Virus record (IMG/VR): IMGVR_UViG_3300031707_006565
Span: 1 to 64,000 of that record
Direction: 5' to 3' (one strand)
DNA: 64,000 bases
Origin: a virus
How positions within the stretch are numbered: position 1 is the stretch's first letter; every line of letters begins with the position of its first letter. Below are positions 7,353-15,534 of this stretch, piece by piece. The translations under genes were made by a program, and so were the position numbers. Below the pieces are notes generated by a model that was not told the DNA's origin, ran no database searches, and saw nothing but the letters and a program-made list of their open reading frames with translations.

Positions 7353-7562
7353 ATGTCACAAGAAGACAAAACGCTAGTTGCTAAAGCGCAGCGTGTAAAA
7401 AAGATCGCGGATGTGCTTTGTTTAGAGCTCGATGAGTTAATTTCATCTCTTAAAGATTCTAATTTTCTTCGTGCCGAACTAAGAGGTCGCACTCCCGAAA
7501 TTACCGATAAGTTCGATAAGGTACTTGATATGATGATAGAAATAAAACAAAATAAAAAATAA
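7353..7562 (+). CDS. small helical hypothetical protein
   Basis: A 69-residue, charge-rich, apparently all-helical protein starting after a good ACGGAGGC ribosome site. It is first in the segment behind the 7200 promoter and is followed after one base by a membrane protein. A lysis or regulatory role would fit the position, but nothing in the sequence proves it. Confidence 0.55.
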   Translation: MSQEDKTLVAKAQRVKKIADVLCLELDELISSLKDSNFLRAELRGRTPEITDKFDKVLDMMIEIKQNKK

Positions 7563-7563
7563 T

Positions 7564-7788
7564 GTGGATATTCTCCTTATCCTTCGCTATTTGCAAAATC
7601 CCGGATTACCGATTGTCATCCTGGTCGTTTGTCTCACCATTCTCTATCGGATTTTAAAACGCGAACAGCAAAAACATGACGCGACCCGGAAACGACTTGA
7701 TGAAGTCCATACCCGGCTCGAAGCCCGTCTTTATCATGAACTCGACGAATTAGAAAAACTCTTGCAGAAAGAGAGACCTAAAAAATGA
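7564..7788 (+). CDS. single-span membrane protein, possible holin or spanin
   Basis: A 74-residue protein starting at GTG. Residues about 14-31 (LPIVILVVCLTILYRIL) form one transmembrane helix, followed by a long charged coiled-coil helix. It overlaps the endolysin gene by four bases. Small membrane proteins next to endolysins often act as holins or i-spanins. The one-span plus coiled-coil topology is more spanin-like, though no o-spanin lipoprotein is evident. Confidence 0.55.
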   Translation: MDILLILRYLQNPGLPIVILVVCLTILYRILKREQQKHDATRKRLDEVHTRLEARLYHELDELEKLLQKERPKK

Positions 7789-8216
7789 TTGAAGGTCCTA
7801 AAATCACCAGCCATTTCTTTTGGAAAGAAGTATATTGCAAATGTGGTAAATGTGGTGAGATGCCCAAATCAGTCAATTTCAACGTTCAAATGTTCGCAAA
7901 AGTTTTAGAAAAAGTCCGAAAGACTGTAAACAAATTAGCAGCAAAATATGATCTCAATCTCGGTGAAATCCACCTGATAATTACTTCCTGGTATCGTTGT
8001 TATGATAAGAATAGTGCTCATAGTACTGGCTTGGCCGTCGACATCGCATGCGAAAATAATATCATGCGATTTCTTATTACCAGCGCTGCAATTAAATGTG
8101 GTATTACCCGGATTGGTGAATACGTTCCGAACCAAAATCGAAAAATAATTCACCTTGATATTGATGACACCGATCTCCAGAAAAGGCCACTATACCAACT
8201 GTGGGTAGAAGCATGA
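7785..8216 (+). CDS. M15-family peptidase, probable endolysin
   Basis: A 143-residue zinc peptidase of the M15 (VanY/D-Ala-D-Ala carboxypeptidase) type that would cut peptidoglycan peptides for host lysis. The zinc-ligand motif SAHSTGLAVD gives H79 and D86, and the C-terminal IIHLDID gives H123. A cysteine cluster near the N terminus (CKCGKC, 18-23) is common in phage members. There is no signal peptide, so export would depend on the neighbouring membrane protein. Confidence 0.85.
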   Translation: MIEGPKITSHFFWKEVYCKCGKCGEMPKSVNFNVQMFAKVLEKVRKTVNKLAAKYDLNLGEIHLIITSWYRCYDKNSAHSTGLAVDIACENNIMRFLITSAAIKCGITRIGEYVPNQNRKIIHLDIDDTDLQKRPLYQLWVEA

Positions 8217-8719
8217 GTCATAAAATCGATATTCGGGAAAGAGCTTTCGTTCTTTATAATCAGGGTTATTCCTTTGATCGTATCCGCACGATTCTCGGGG
8301 AAGAGGGCGTAACCGTTTCCCGGCGCGCCATATTTAACTGGGAAGATAAATTTCAATGGAAAATTCGTCGCCAGAAAATCCAGAAAGAAGTCCGGACAAA
8401 AATTGACCAGAAGCAGGTTTCCGAAATCACCCAGCTTTCCACTCAACTTTCCGAATTACAGGATGATCTGCTTGGTGAACTTAAAAACGTCAAGCTAAAA
8501 ACCAAAGAAGGCGGCATTGCTGCTTTGCGGCAATTGCACGATATGCGTCAGCGTCTTTTGGGTGACAAGCGATTTGACGAACACCTCGATGAACTCATTG
8601 CTCTTATTTTTGAAATCCTTGCCACCGATGAAATTCTTGGACCAAAACTCAAAGACCGGCAATCAATCATTGTCGACCGTCTTGAAAAAACTTTAAAAGA
8701 AAAATATGGTATTCGATAA
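8213..8719 (+). CDS. terminase small subunit-like DNA-binding protein
   Basis: A 168-residue protein with an N-terminal helix-turn-helix (RERAFVLYNQGYSFDRIRTIL) and a central coiled coil, immediately before the terminase large subunit. The start at ATG 8213 overlaps the endolysin stop as ATGA and is preferred to an in-frame GTG at 8201. This architecture matches Mu-like small terminases, which recognise the packaging site and recruit the large subunit. Confidence 0.72.
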   Translation: MSHKIDIRERAFVLYNQGYSFDRIRTILGEEGVTVSRRAIFNWEDKFQWKIRRQKIQKEVRTKIDQKQVSEITQLSTQLSELQDDLLGELKNVKLKTKEGGIAALRQLHDMRQRLLGDKRFDEHLDELIALIFEILATDEILGPKLKDRQSIIVDRLEKTLKEKYGIR

Positions 8720-8752
8720 ATTCGTGCTTATTCATGTTTTTCGTGGTAAAAA
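8720..8752. repeat. TTCGTGCTTATTCATG...TTCGTGGTAAAA spacer repeat
   Basis: This spacer is a well-preserved copy of the TTCGTGGTAAAA family, made of two TTCGTG-containing units. It abuts the ATG of the terminase large subunit, and no Shine-Dalgarno sequence is visible apart from GGTAA, so the repeat itself forms the translation leader. Confidence 0.5.
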
Positions 8753-10405
8753 ATGTTAGCCACTACATCCCGTCCCGTATCTACCCGCAGGCTTGGCGAT
8801 GCTGCCTTGCGCGGCATTAAAAAGGCAACTGCCAAAGACTTGTCATTTCTGGATTGGATCCGGGAAATCAAAATTACTTTACGTGGCATTCCTTTTAGTT
8901 TTGAAGGTCATGAATACCTGCGTGAACCTTATACCAAACATCACGATAATGAAATTTATATGAAAGCAGCCCAGGTCGGGATTTCAACCCGCAAATTATT
9001 CAAATCCCTCTGGCTTTGCGATACTCATCATGCAAAGGTAATTTATTATTTTCCGACCGATAGCGAAGTTTCCGATTTTTCCAATGACCGGGCCCGTCCC
9101 ATGATTGAGGAGAACGAATATTTAAAGTCCCGTGTCCGGGGCATTGACAATGTTGGTTTAAAGCAGATGGGCGATTCGTCAATCTATTTCCGTGGTATGT
9201 TCTCCCGCACCAGGGTTAAATCGGTTGATGCCGATTACATCATTCTTGACGAGCTTGACGAAGCCGATCAGGAAAATAAGGAATATGCCAAAGACCGGAT
9301 TCTTCATTCTCGCTTAGCATGGATGAGCCAGTTATCTCAGCCCTCGATTCCTGATTTTGGTATTCATCAGGAATTTGAAGAATCGGATCAGCGCGTCTGG
9401 GCAATTCAATGCGATAAATGCAATCATTGGAATTTCTTTAATCCCAATAAACCCAATGAAGCGCTCGAGTATACCGAAAAATTTCTATATCAGAATACCT
9501 GGCATTGTACCAAATGCGGCCGTGCCTTTACCGAACCTTTAAAGCAGGAATGGATTCCGTTAATGCCTTCTCATAAGGAAAAAAGAGGTTATCATCTAAC
9601 CCAGCTCTATTCAAAAATCATTCCGATTTCTAAAATTCTCGATGCAATCCAGAAAGCAAAAACCCGTCGTATTTTACGGGCCAGACTCTTTAATTCAATT
9701 CTCGGCATTCCTTATACCGATGAAATCCGCCAGCCGGTTACCGATGATATTATCCAGAAATCTCAGGGCGATTATGGATTTTTACCTTCTGCCCAGATGT
9801 CTTATATGGGAGTTGACGTCGGCGATATGCTACACGTTGTCATTGGTCAGGACTTTGGCAAAAACGTTCAAATCGTGCATCTTGAGGCAACCGAAGATTG
9901 GGGACGGTTAAAGACTCTAATGATGGAGTTCGGCGTCTGGCAATGTATCATCGATTTTATGCCTTATAAGCCAAGCGCAAGGAATTTTGCCCGTGAATTT
10001 CCCGAGCGGGTCGTACTTCAATACTTCAAAAATTCGCGTGAAGAAAAGGGTGATGAAATTGAGAAAAAAGAAGAGGACGAACTGCCGGTCATCCGGATCG
10101 GACGTACTGAATCACTTGACGATACGACCGACCAGATCCGTGATGGTTCATTTATTTTTCCGAATCCTTCAAAACTCACCATCGCTCAGCTCGTCGTTTA
10201 CGAATCGTTCAAAGACCACTTAAAAAAATTAATCAAGGATTTAAAAGAAGACGATAAAGGCAATCGCTGGTTCGAATACAAATTCAGAGTTCCAAATCAT
10301 TTTGGCATGGCGCTCAATTCGATGCGGCTTGCCATTGCATATAATAAACTTTACGGCAGCCGATTTTACGGCGCCGGTATCGCTTACTCAAAAATAAAAC
10401 CATGA
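8753..10405 (+). CDS. terminase large subunit, GpA-type
   Basis: A 550-residue packaging motor. The ATPase half has an adenine-binding and Walker A-like segment AAQVGISTR at 72-80 and Walker B DYIILDELDEA at 161-171. A zinc pair CDKC...CTKC lies at about 220-260, as in the GpA family. The C-terminal RNase H-like nuclease begins near 'MGVDVGD' (about 360) and continues to a conserved Asp-rich region. It follows the small subunit and precedes the portal gene, as in other phages. Confidence 0.92.
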   Translation: MLATTSRPVSTRRLGDAALRGIKKATAKDLSFLDWIREIKITLRGIPFSFEGHEYLREPYTKHHDNEIYMKAAQVGISTRKLFKSLWLCDTHHAKVIYYFPTDSEVSDFSNDRARPMIEENEYLKSRVRGIDNVGLKQMGDSSIYFRGMFSRTRVKSVDADYIILDELDEADQENKEYAKDRILHSRLAWMSQLSQPSIPDFGIHQEFEESDQRVWAIQCDKCNHWNFFNPNKPNEALEYTEKFLYQNTWHCTKCGRAFTEPLKQEWIPLMPSHKEKRGYHLTQLYSKIIPISKILDAIQKAKTRRILRARLFNSILGIPYTDEIRQPVTDDIIQKSQGDYGFLPSAQMSYMGVDVGDMLHVVIGQDFGKNVQIVHLEATEDWGRLKTLMMEFGVWQCIIDFMPYKPSARNFAREFPERVVLQYFKNSREEKGDEIEKKEEDELPVIRIGRTESLDDTTDQIRDGSFIFPNPSKLTIAQLVVYESFKDHLKKLIKDLKEDDKGNRWFEYKFRVPNHFGMALNSMRLAIAYNKLYGSRFYGAGIAYSKIKP

Positions 10406-10414
10406 ACTTTTAAT

Positions 10415-13123
10415 ATGAATATTTTTCAGAAATTATTTTATAGATTCCAATCTTCAAAATCGGTGAAATTACCGGTTGATGCCGGTCGCATCTCCCGCGA
10501 ATCATCACTCGATATTTTGAATCGTTTCCAGGGTGACTGGGCTTTTCTTGATCCGGAAATTCCGTCCAATATTATTCAGGCAATCGAACGCTTTGCCTTA
10601 ATCATTCCAGATTTATCACAGAATACAAAAAATATCATCAATCTCGGCAATACCGGCCACGAACTTAAAGTTATTGCTGCGCAGGAAAGCACAATTAAGC
10701 AGACGGAAGACCGGCTTAATCAATTAGCCCGTACCATCTATCCGTATGGTGGTACTGACGGACTCGTTAATAAAATGCTTTCCGACATTGCCATTTTCGG
10801 TGCGCCTTCGATTGAAGCGGTAATTCAGCCCGATTTAAAGGGCGTCAAAAAAATAATTATCGTGCCTCACCATGAAATTGTTTTTAAATACGATTCTATA
10901 GAAGACGATTATCTGCCTTATCAAAAGACCGGCAGCTCCACCCTTGATTATATTAAACTTAATCCATTGACTTATTATTATTCGCCGCTTTTTCAGCGCC
11001 GCAATTCACCGTATGCAATTCCGCCCATGCTTGCCGCCATTTCACCCTTATTAAATCAACTCTTTATGTCGGAAAATATCCGATTCGTCATGAAAAAAAT
11101 CGGCTTACTCGGATTAATTCACGCCGTTCTTGCTACCCCGCCTCGCAAGACAACCGAGACCGATGAGCAGTATCTTTCCCGGCTCAGGACTTATCTTGGT
11201 GACGTTGCGTCTGACCTCACTAAAAATTACCGTGATGGCGTGATGATTACTTATGATGAGGTCGAGTTAAAGCATTTTGCGGTAGCATCCGACATTCGGG
11301 GCGTAAAAGATTTATTTGAATCGAACGAACAGCAGCTCGCTTCCGGCATGGGCACTGATCCGGCTATGTTGGGCAGGACTTATTCTACGACCGAAACTTA
11401 TGCCGGAGTGGTTTATAATAAATTGATTCGCGAAATCGAGAACATCCGTAGAATCGTCCGGCGCGGCATTGAAAAAATCTATCTTCTGGATCTCTGGCTT
11501 GCCGGTATACCGGTTGAAGACGTTAACGTCGAATTTAATCCCAACGCCCAGCTCAAACCTAAAGAGGAAGCCGAAATCCAGCAAATCAAGGAAACTTCCA
11601 AAACCAATCTTTACATTAATGGAGTCATAAAGCTTGACGAAGCCCGTGAAGACCTCGGCTATCCACCTTTAGAGCCTGCTGCTAGTCAAGGCAATCAATC
11701 TCAATCCGCCCGATTCGTTTTTAAAGACGGTAAATATATTTTAATGGGCCGCACTCACACCCGTGATAAAAAAAAAGTATCGCTAACCATCGATGAACAG
11801 AAAATCGAAAACCAACGTCTCGAATACATTGATGCCTATCTTGGGAATATTATTGAACTTGATGATTCGGTCCGCCAAGAGATTATGCAGGAATTAAAAG
11901 ACCGCAATGCACAGGGTCAATTACCTTCTGACGTCGAAGGATTCGTGAACGAAGTCTATTCGACAATCACTACCCGTTATCCTGCGTTTGCCCGTGAAGC
12001 CGGTTTAGCTGATTTAGTCAAGCAGAATATCCAGACCATTTATAAATTCTATCGACTCACTGATACTTCACTCTGGGGCGATGAAAAGCCGATTATGACC
12101 AGTCTTCAGCAGCCGGACGTCCGGGCTCAGGATTTTCTTTCCCGTCTTGACGATATCTATTTTTCCGATTACGTCCAGAATCAGGATTTTAAAAATCAGT
12201 TAACCGGTTTCCTGCGCGATACGGTTATGGAAAAAGGATTACCCGCAACCGATGCCGTCCTCGATGAATTTGGCAATGAATGGGCAAACAATTCCGACCT
12301 GCAGGTTCGCAGGATCATTGATACCGGTGTCACCCGTGTCCGCACTTTTGCCCATATCCGCCAGATGCGCCAGTCCGGAATCAAAGAACTGGAAGTTATG
12401 GAAGTAATGGACCGCATAACCTGTGCTTTGTGTCGCGAAGCCGATGGCAGAATCATTCAAGTCTCAGCAGCCGACGAAATCATTGAATCCGCTCTTGCTT
12501 TACCGGTTGATGAATTTAAAGATCGTTATATTTCAGGTTCCGCAACCGAAACTGAGATGATGTCCTCTTCACTCGCTGATCTTATCCCTCAAGGCAAGGG
12601 TTTAGCGCCATTTCATGTAATTTGTCGAGGTAGAAACAAAGTCTATTTCCGCAAATCTTATCTTGAATACGAACAAGAATATGGTGAATTGCCCGATATT
12701 GAAAAACATTTGAATGGTGATTATCAGGATTACGGCAAAAAGATTTCATTTGAATACTCGGAAAAATCTGATGATGGCACCATCGAAAACAAAAAGACCA
12801 AACAGACCATTAAGTATAGCATTGAAAATTTCACCGGTAAAAAGATTTATCTGACTCAGGAAGGCATCCGGCACTCAACTAAAAATCATACCGACGATCA
12901 AACCCGCCAGAATGCGATTAGAATGGCTGGTTCCGTCGTAGCCAATCCGGATTCAATCAACGTCGATTCCCGGCGGGGTAACGATACTAAAGTTTATCTA
13001 CGTTCGGTTCGTGGTGCCAATTATGCCGTTATAACTAAACGTTGCGGACCCGAAATAATCTGGTCTGCCTTTGAATATCAGAACAAATCTACTGCCTGGC
13101 GACAGGTCTGGCAGCGGAGATAA
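10415..13123 (+). CDS. portal-MuF head morphogenesis-nuclease fusion
   Basis: A 902-residue protein that seems to combine three modules. Residues 1 to about 430 resemble the DUF935 (Mu gp29-like) portal. Residues about 630-745 carry a MuF-type domain with RRIIDTGVTRVR, CALCREADGR and the terminal ICRGR. Residues about 800-890 contain an H-x3-K-H pattern and 'NPDSINVD...VYLRSV..YAVITK....IWSAFEYQ', which fits phage BECR-fold nuclease (PBECR) domains. The portal forms the head vertex and MuF proteins may enter with the DNA. A fused toxin could be injected into the host. Confidence 0.8.
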   Translation: MNIFQKLFYRFQSSKSVKLPVDAGRISRESSLDILNRFQGDWAFLDPEIPSNIIQAIERFALIIPDLSQNTKNIINLGNTGHELKVIAAQESTIKQTEDRLNQLARTIYPYGGTDGLVNKMLSDIAIFGAPSIEAVIQPDLKGVKKIIIVPHHEIVFKYDSIEDDYLPYQKTGSSTLDYIKLNPLTYYYSPLFQRRNSPYAIPPMLAAISPLLNQLFMSENIRFVMKKIGLLGLIHAVLATPPRKTTETDEQYLSRLRTYLGDVASDLTKNYRDGVMITYDEVELKHFAVASDIRGVKDLFESNEQQLASGMGTDPAMLGRTYSTTETYAGVVYNKLIREIENIRRIVRRGIEKIYLLDLWLAGIPVEDVNVEFNPNAQLKPKEEAEIQQIKETSKTNLYINGVIKLDEAREDLGYPPLEPAASQGNQSQSARFVFKDGKYILMGRTHTRDKKKVSLTIDEQKIENQRLEYIDAYLGNIIELDDSVRQEIMQELKDRNAQGQLPSDVEGFVNEVYSTITTRYPAFAREAGLADLVKQNIQTIYKFYRLTDTSLWGDEKPIMTSLQQPDVRAQDFLSRLDDIYFSDYVQNQDFKNQLTGFLRDTVMEKGLPATDAVLDEFGNEWANNSDLQVRRIIDTGVTRVRTFAHIRQMRQSGIKELEVMEVMDRITCALCREADGRIIQVSAADEIIESALALPVDEFKDRYISGSATETEMMSSSLADLIPQGKGLAPFHVICRGRNKVYFRKSYLEYEQEYGELPDIEKHLNGDYQDYGKKISFEYSEKSDDGTIENKKTKQTIKYSIENFTGKKIYLTQEGIRHSTKNHTDDQTRQNAIRMAGSVVANPDSINVDSRRGNDTKVYLRSVRGANYAVITKRCGPEIIWSAFEYQNKSTAWRQVWQRR

Positions 13124-13136
13124 TTTAGGAGAAATT

Positions 13137-13487
13137 ATGTCAAAAACTACTATATTAGATTTAATTTTACAAATAAAAGAAAATGGCAATACGCTCGTCA
13201 GTAAAAAAATCACGACTCAAACCGATGGAATCGAAGAATACACTACCGTTACTCAATTAATCCCACCCGGAACCGAAAACCAGGAGATTAATCTTGGCGG
13301 CGTTGAAGAAGCCAAGGTGTTATTTCTCAAAACCGATAGCGAAATTTCGATCGTGTTGAATGACACCGCTAATACTCCAATTACCGTTACCAGGAATTTA
13401 TTATTGGATGGCAAGGTCACCTCGCTCTTTATTACCAATGCCTCGCCCGATAAAACCGCCACCCTCGACATCCTCCTTGCAAAATAA
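13137..13487 (+). CDS. small beta-rich phage protein
   Basis: A 116-residue protein beginning at ATG 13137 behind TTAGGAG; the in-frame upstream codons lie inside the preceding gene. It is rich in Thr, Ile and Val with alternating hydrophobic residues, so probably a beta-sandwich. The position between the portal fusion and the head genes suggests a virion component. No family is recognised. Confidence 0.6.
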   Translation: MSKTTILDLILQIKENGNTLVSKKITTQTDGIEEYTTVTQLIPPGTENQEINLGGVEEAKVLFLKTDSEISIVLNDTANTPITVTRNLLLDGKVTSLFITNASPDKTATLDILLAK

Positions 13488-13517
13488 AGATGATCTTTTT
13501 CCTTTTCTGTCCATTAT

Positions 13518-13547
13518 GTCATTACGAGCCAAAGGCGCGGTAATCTT
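13518..13547. repeat. GTCATTACGAG...GGTAATCTTC interspersed repeat, copy 2
   Basis: This spacer copy, GTCATTACGAGCC-AAAGGCGC-GGTAATCTTC, is related to the copy at 832-867. It lies 13 bases before a consensus promoter and so marks the left edge of the cargo cassette. Confidence 0.6.
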
Positions 13548-13559
13548 CAGAAAATAAAT

Positions 13560-13588
13560 TTGACAAAACTTTGAATAACCAATATAAT
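13560..13588 (+). promoter_or_regulatory. consensus sigma-70 promoter of the cargo cassette
   Basis: TTGACA at 13560-13565, exactly 17 bases, then TATAAT at 13583-13588. Both boxes match the consensus perfectly, unusual for a gene inside a phage late operon. It is about 30 bases upstream of an AGGAGG-led gene, and indicates expression in the lysogen. Confidence 0.85.
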
Positions 13589-13617
13589 CTTAAAAATTTA
13601 AAAATCAGGAGGATTCT

Positions 13618-14115
13618 ATGAAATCCCAAAAAGAAAGAAAAGATATCAATCCAAATTTTCCAAATTGGTATACCGCCAATGTCATTTTATCACAAATTGT
13701 TGATGAATATACTGGCATTTTTATTAACTTTCCTAAAAATAAGTATAATAATCTAAGTACTTTGAATATAATCTTTAGCTTTATAAATCCTAATGCGTTA
13801 AGTTTGGTTCCGGAAGAAGACCGACCCAAATTTTTAGATATAACCAATGAATGGCATGGTAAAATATGGAATGAATCACATTGGGGATTTCATAAAATAG
13901 TAGAGAACTATTGCAATCAGCCAATTACCAAACTTTTATTATTAAACATGAAGAATGATATCGAACGTTCGTTATTAAATTATTTGCACACACGTGGAAC
14001 GACATTCGACGACATTAAGCAATCATTAAGACAGGTATTAGGAATTAGCGGAGATTTTAGTAATATTAAAGTTGAAATTTCATTTAAAGACAAAATAGAT
14101 GAAGGAAATAGATAG
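13618..14115 (+). CDS. hypothetical cargo (moron) protein
   Basis: A 165-residue protein of unknown function with an excellent AGGAGG site and a perfect promoter of its own. It is AT-rich, uses different codons from the flanking head genes and has no signal peptide. The middle contains an acidic-aromatic segment (LDITNEWHGKIWNESHWGF). It overlaps the next small gene by 17 bases. The independent promoter in the middle of head genes makes it a candidate lysogenic-conversion or superinfection-exclusion gene. Confidence 0.65.
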   Translation: MKSQKERKDINPNFPNWYTANVILSQIVDEYTGIFINFPKNKYNNLSTLNIIFSFINPNALSLVPEEDRPKFLDITNEWHGKIWNESHWGFHKIVENYCNQPITKLLLLNMKNDIERSLLNYLHTRGTTFDDIKQSLRQVLGISGDFSNIKVEISFKDKIDEGNR

Positions 14116-14338
14116 ATTTCATTCAGTTATTAAAGATGAAACGTATATTCTGATTGATTTTTGTTCTATGCATCCAGTAGGAATTGTTAGCAAAGAGCAT
14201 AAGGATAAAGTTAATGTAATAATAAACGCACTTAAACAAAGCTATGGTCAAACTGTAAAAGTTGATTTATGTAATTGTGGCCAACAATTTAAACCCATTG
14301 CTTGGGCAAAATGTTTCAGTTGCAGAAAAAAAACTTGA
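14099..14338 (+). CDS. small Cys-containing cargo protein
   Basis: A 79-residue protein downstream of the 13618 gene and overlapping it, hence probably in the same transcript. CNC at 59-61 and CFSC near residues 72-75 may bind metal. Codon use matches the AT-rich 13618 gene. Its final codons contain the -35 box of a second promoter-like sequence. Function is unknown. Confidence 0.5.
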   Translation: MKEIDRFHSVIKDETYILIDFCSMHPVGIVSKEHKDKVNVIINALKQSYGQTVKVDLCNCGQQFKPIAWAKCFSCRKKT

Positions 14339-14362
14339 CAAGGATTAAAAATGAAATATAAT
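14335..14362 (+). promoter_or_regulatory. promoter-like sequence overlapping a gene start
   Basis: TTGACA at 14335-14340, a 16-base spacer, and TATAAT at 14357-14362. The start site would fall after the ATG at 14351, so it could not produce the full 111-residue protein. It might drive the downstream Com-like gene or be accidental. Confidence 0.35.
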
Positions 14363-14686
14363 GTCGTATTAACTTCTCGAGAATTTGAGATTATTGCCGA
14401 GGACTTTAACTTTGATCAATATCATCACAATCTTTATGATTCCGAAACCAGGCTTGCTCTTACCCGCGAAGCATGGAAAGGCAATGTTCCATTCTATCTT
14501 CACGATGTCGGCGTTTTCAATCCCGATTATCTTAAGGCAATATCTCGAGGGTTTGTTACATCCGACCCGGTCTTTGCCATCTTTGATAAGGAAAACCTCA
14601 CTTTTGCCGAAATGCTTGATGAAATCTGGAAACACGCTAAAAAATTGGTTAAGGTTAATCCCGGTGATGAGAATCCTTATGCCTGA
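14351..14686 (+). CDS. hypothetical protein, phage-style codons
   Basis: A 111-residue protein of unknown function, acidic, with several aromatic residues. Its codon use resembles the neighbouring phage head genes more than the 13618 gene. It overlaps the Com-like gene by eight bases, so the two are probably translated together. Confidence 0.5.
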   Translation: MKYNVVLTSREFEIIAEDFNFDQYHHNLYDSETRLALTREAWKGNVPFYLHDVGVFNPDYLKAISRGFVTSDPVFAIFDKENLTFAEMLDEIWKHAKKLVKVNPGDENPYA

Positions 14687-14909
14687 GAAAATTAAATGCG
14701 CTCATTGCTCAAGAACGCTTTTGATTGGCGAATTACAGGCTTGCACTTTTACTTTAAAGTGCAAACACTGCCACACGGTGAACTTAATTCAGGTTCATCC
14801 GCACATTACGATTAAAGAAGTTGCACCCGCATTAATGGTGCGGGGTAAAGTTATGGGTATTTCATTACCCAAAGTTTCTTCTTCGGTCGAGATTATTAAG
14901 ATCGAATAG
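14679..14909 (+). CDS. Com-like zinc-finger protein
   Basis: A 76-residue protein whose N-terminal half has CAHC at 7-10 and CKHC at 28-31 spaced as in Mu Com, followed by 'TVNLIQ'. Com in Mu is a zinc-binding translational activator of mom, the DNA-modification gene. There is no mom downstream here; a repeat and terminator follow. I chose ATG 14679 because it overlaps the preceding stop and the longer in-frame reading is mostly a shadow of that gene. Confidence 0.68.
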   Translation: MPEKIKCAHCSRTLLIGELQACTFTLKCKHCHTVNLIQVHPHITIKEVAPALMVRGKVMGISLPKVSSSVEIIKIE

Positions 14910-14931
14910 CTCTTTGAAAATTTGTAAATAA

Positions 14932-14957
14932 GTCATTCCGTGCTTGACACGGAATCT
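14932..14957. repeat. ATTCCGTG-CACGGAAT hairpin repeat
   Basis: A short palindromic element, GTCATTCCGTGCTTGACACGGAATCT, with an 8-bp stem and a 5-base loop. It sits directly before a transcription terminator at the end of the cargo cassette and has the form of a dispersed intergenic repeat. Confidence 0.55.
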
Positions 14958-14975
14958 ATAAAATCGAGGCCCAAG

Positions 14976-15009
14976 AGGCTCCAGTCCTAACCGGACTTGG
15001 AGCCTTTTT
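14976..15009 (+). terminator. intrinsic terminator at the end of the cargo cassette
   Basis: AGGCTCCAGTCC pairs with GGACTTGGAGCCT (one bulged T) and is followed by TTTTT. It would stop transcripts from the 13560 promoter before the head genes resume. Confidence 0.8.
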
Positions 15010-15037
15010 AATTTTAGACGAAAGGAGAATTAAATTT

Positions 15038-15526
15038 ATGGAATTAAAACCATCGCAAAAAAGAAAATTGCGCACGATGCCGGCCGCAGTTGAAAACGTT
15101 CCGGTTGACCTTTCTGCTATCGCTACTGCGGTTAATGAACTAAAAACAAAATTCAATGCCGCGGTCACTCTCATCAATGAGCTTAAGACCAAGCGTAACG
15201 CTGACGTTACGTTAATCAATGAGCTCAAAACTAAATACAATGCGAACGTTACTCTGGTGAATGAACTTAAGACTAAATACAATGCAGTCGTTACTCTCGC
15301 TAATGGACTCAAATCCGGTCTTTCCGCCCATACCCATGCTGAAAATGCTGCCGATAATTATGCTAAGGGTGCTACCACCGGCGCCGCATCCACAATCTCC
15401 GCTGCCGATTCCGTTGCTGCTGCTGCCACTGATGTAGTTGCTGCCGCTGCCGATGACACCGTTGCTGCTTCTGTTACCGATACGGTCGCCGTTGCCTTTA
15501 CCGACATAACGATTAAAACCAAATAA
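15038..15526 (+). CDS. structural protein with 14-residue coiled-coil repeats
   Basis: A 162-residue protein starting after AAAGGAG. Residues 33-92 hold four close copies and a fifth partial copy of a 14-residue unit, NELKTK.NA.VTL, in phase with two heptads, so a multimeric coiled coil is likely. The remainder is an Ala/Thr/Val-rich region similar to fibrous phage proteins. The position before the protease suggests a head fibre or capsid-associated stalk. The near-identity of the repeats argues for recent expansion or conversion. Confidence 0.6.
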   Translation: MELKPSQKRKLRTMPAAVENVPVDLSAIATAVNELKTKFNAAVTLINELKTKRNADVTLINELKTKYNANVTLVNELKTKYNAVVTLANGLKSGLSAHTHAENAADNYAKGATTGAASTISAADSVAAAATDVVAAAADDTVAASVTDTVAVAFTDITIKTK

Positions 15527-15534
15527 GGAATGTT

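Noticed and set aside
14385-14678. Upstream part of the long frame containing the Com-like gene
   Set aside because: It is out of frame within the 111-residue gene, and the family similarity starts at the ATG at 14679.
15038-15526. CRISPR-like repeat array
   Set aside because: The repeats are 42-bp in-frame coding units without spacers and belong to a coiled-coil protein.
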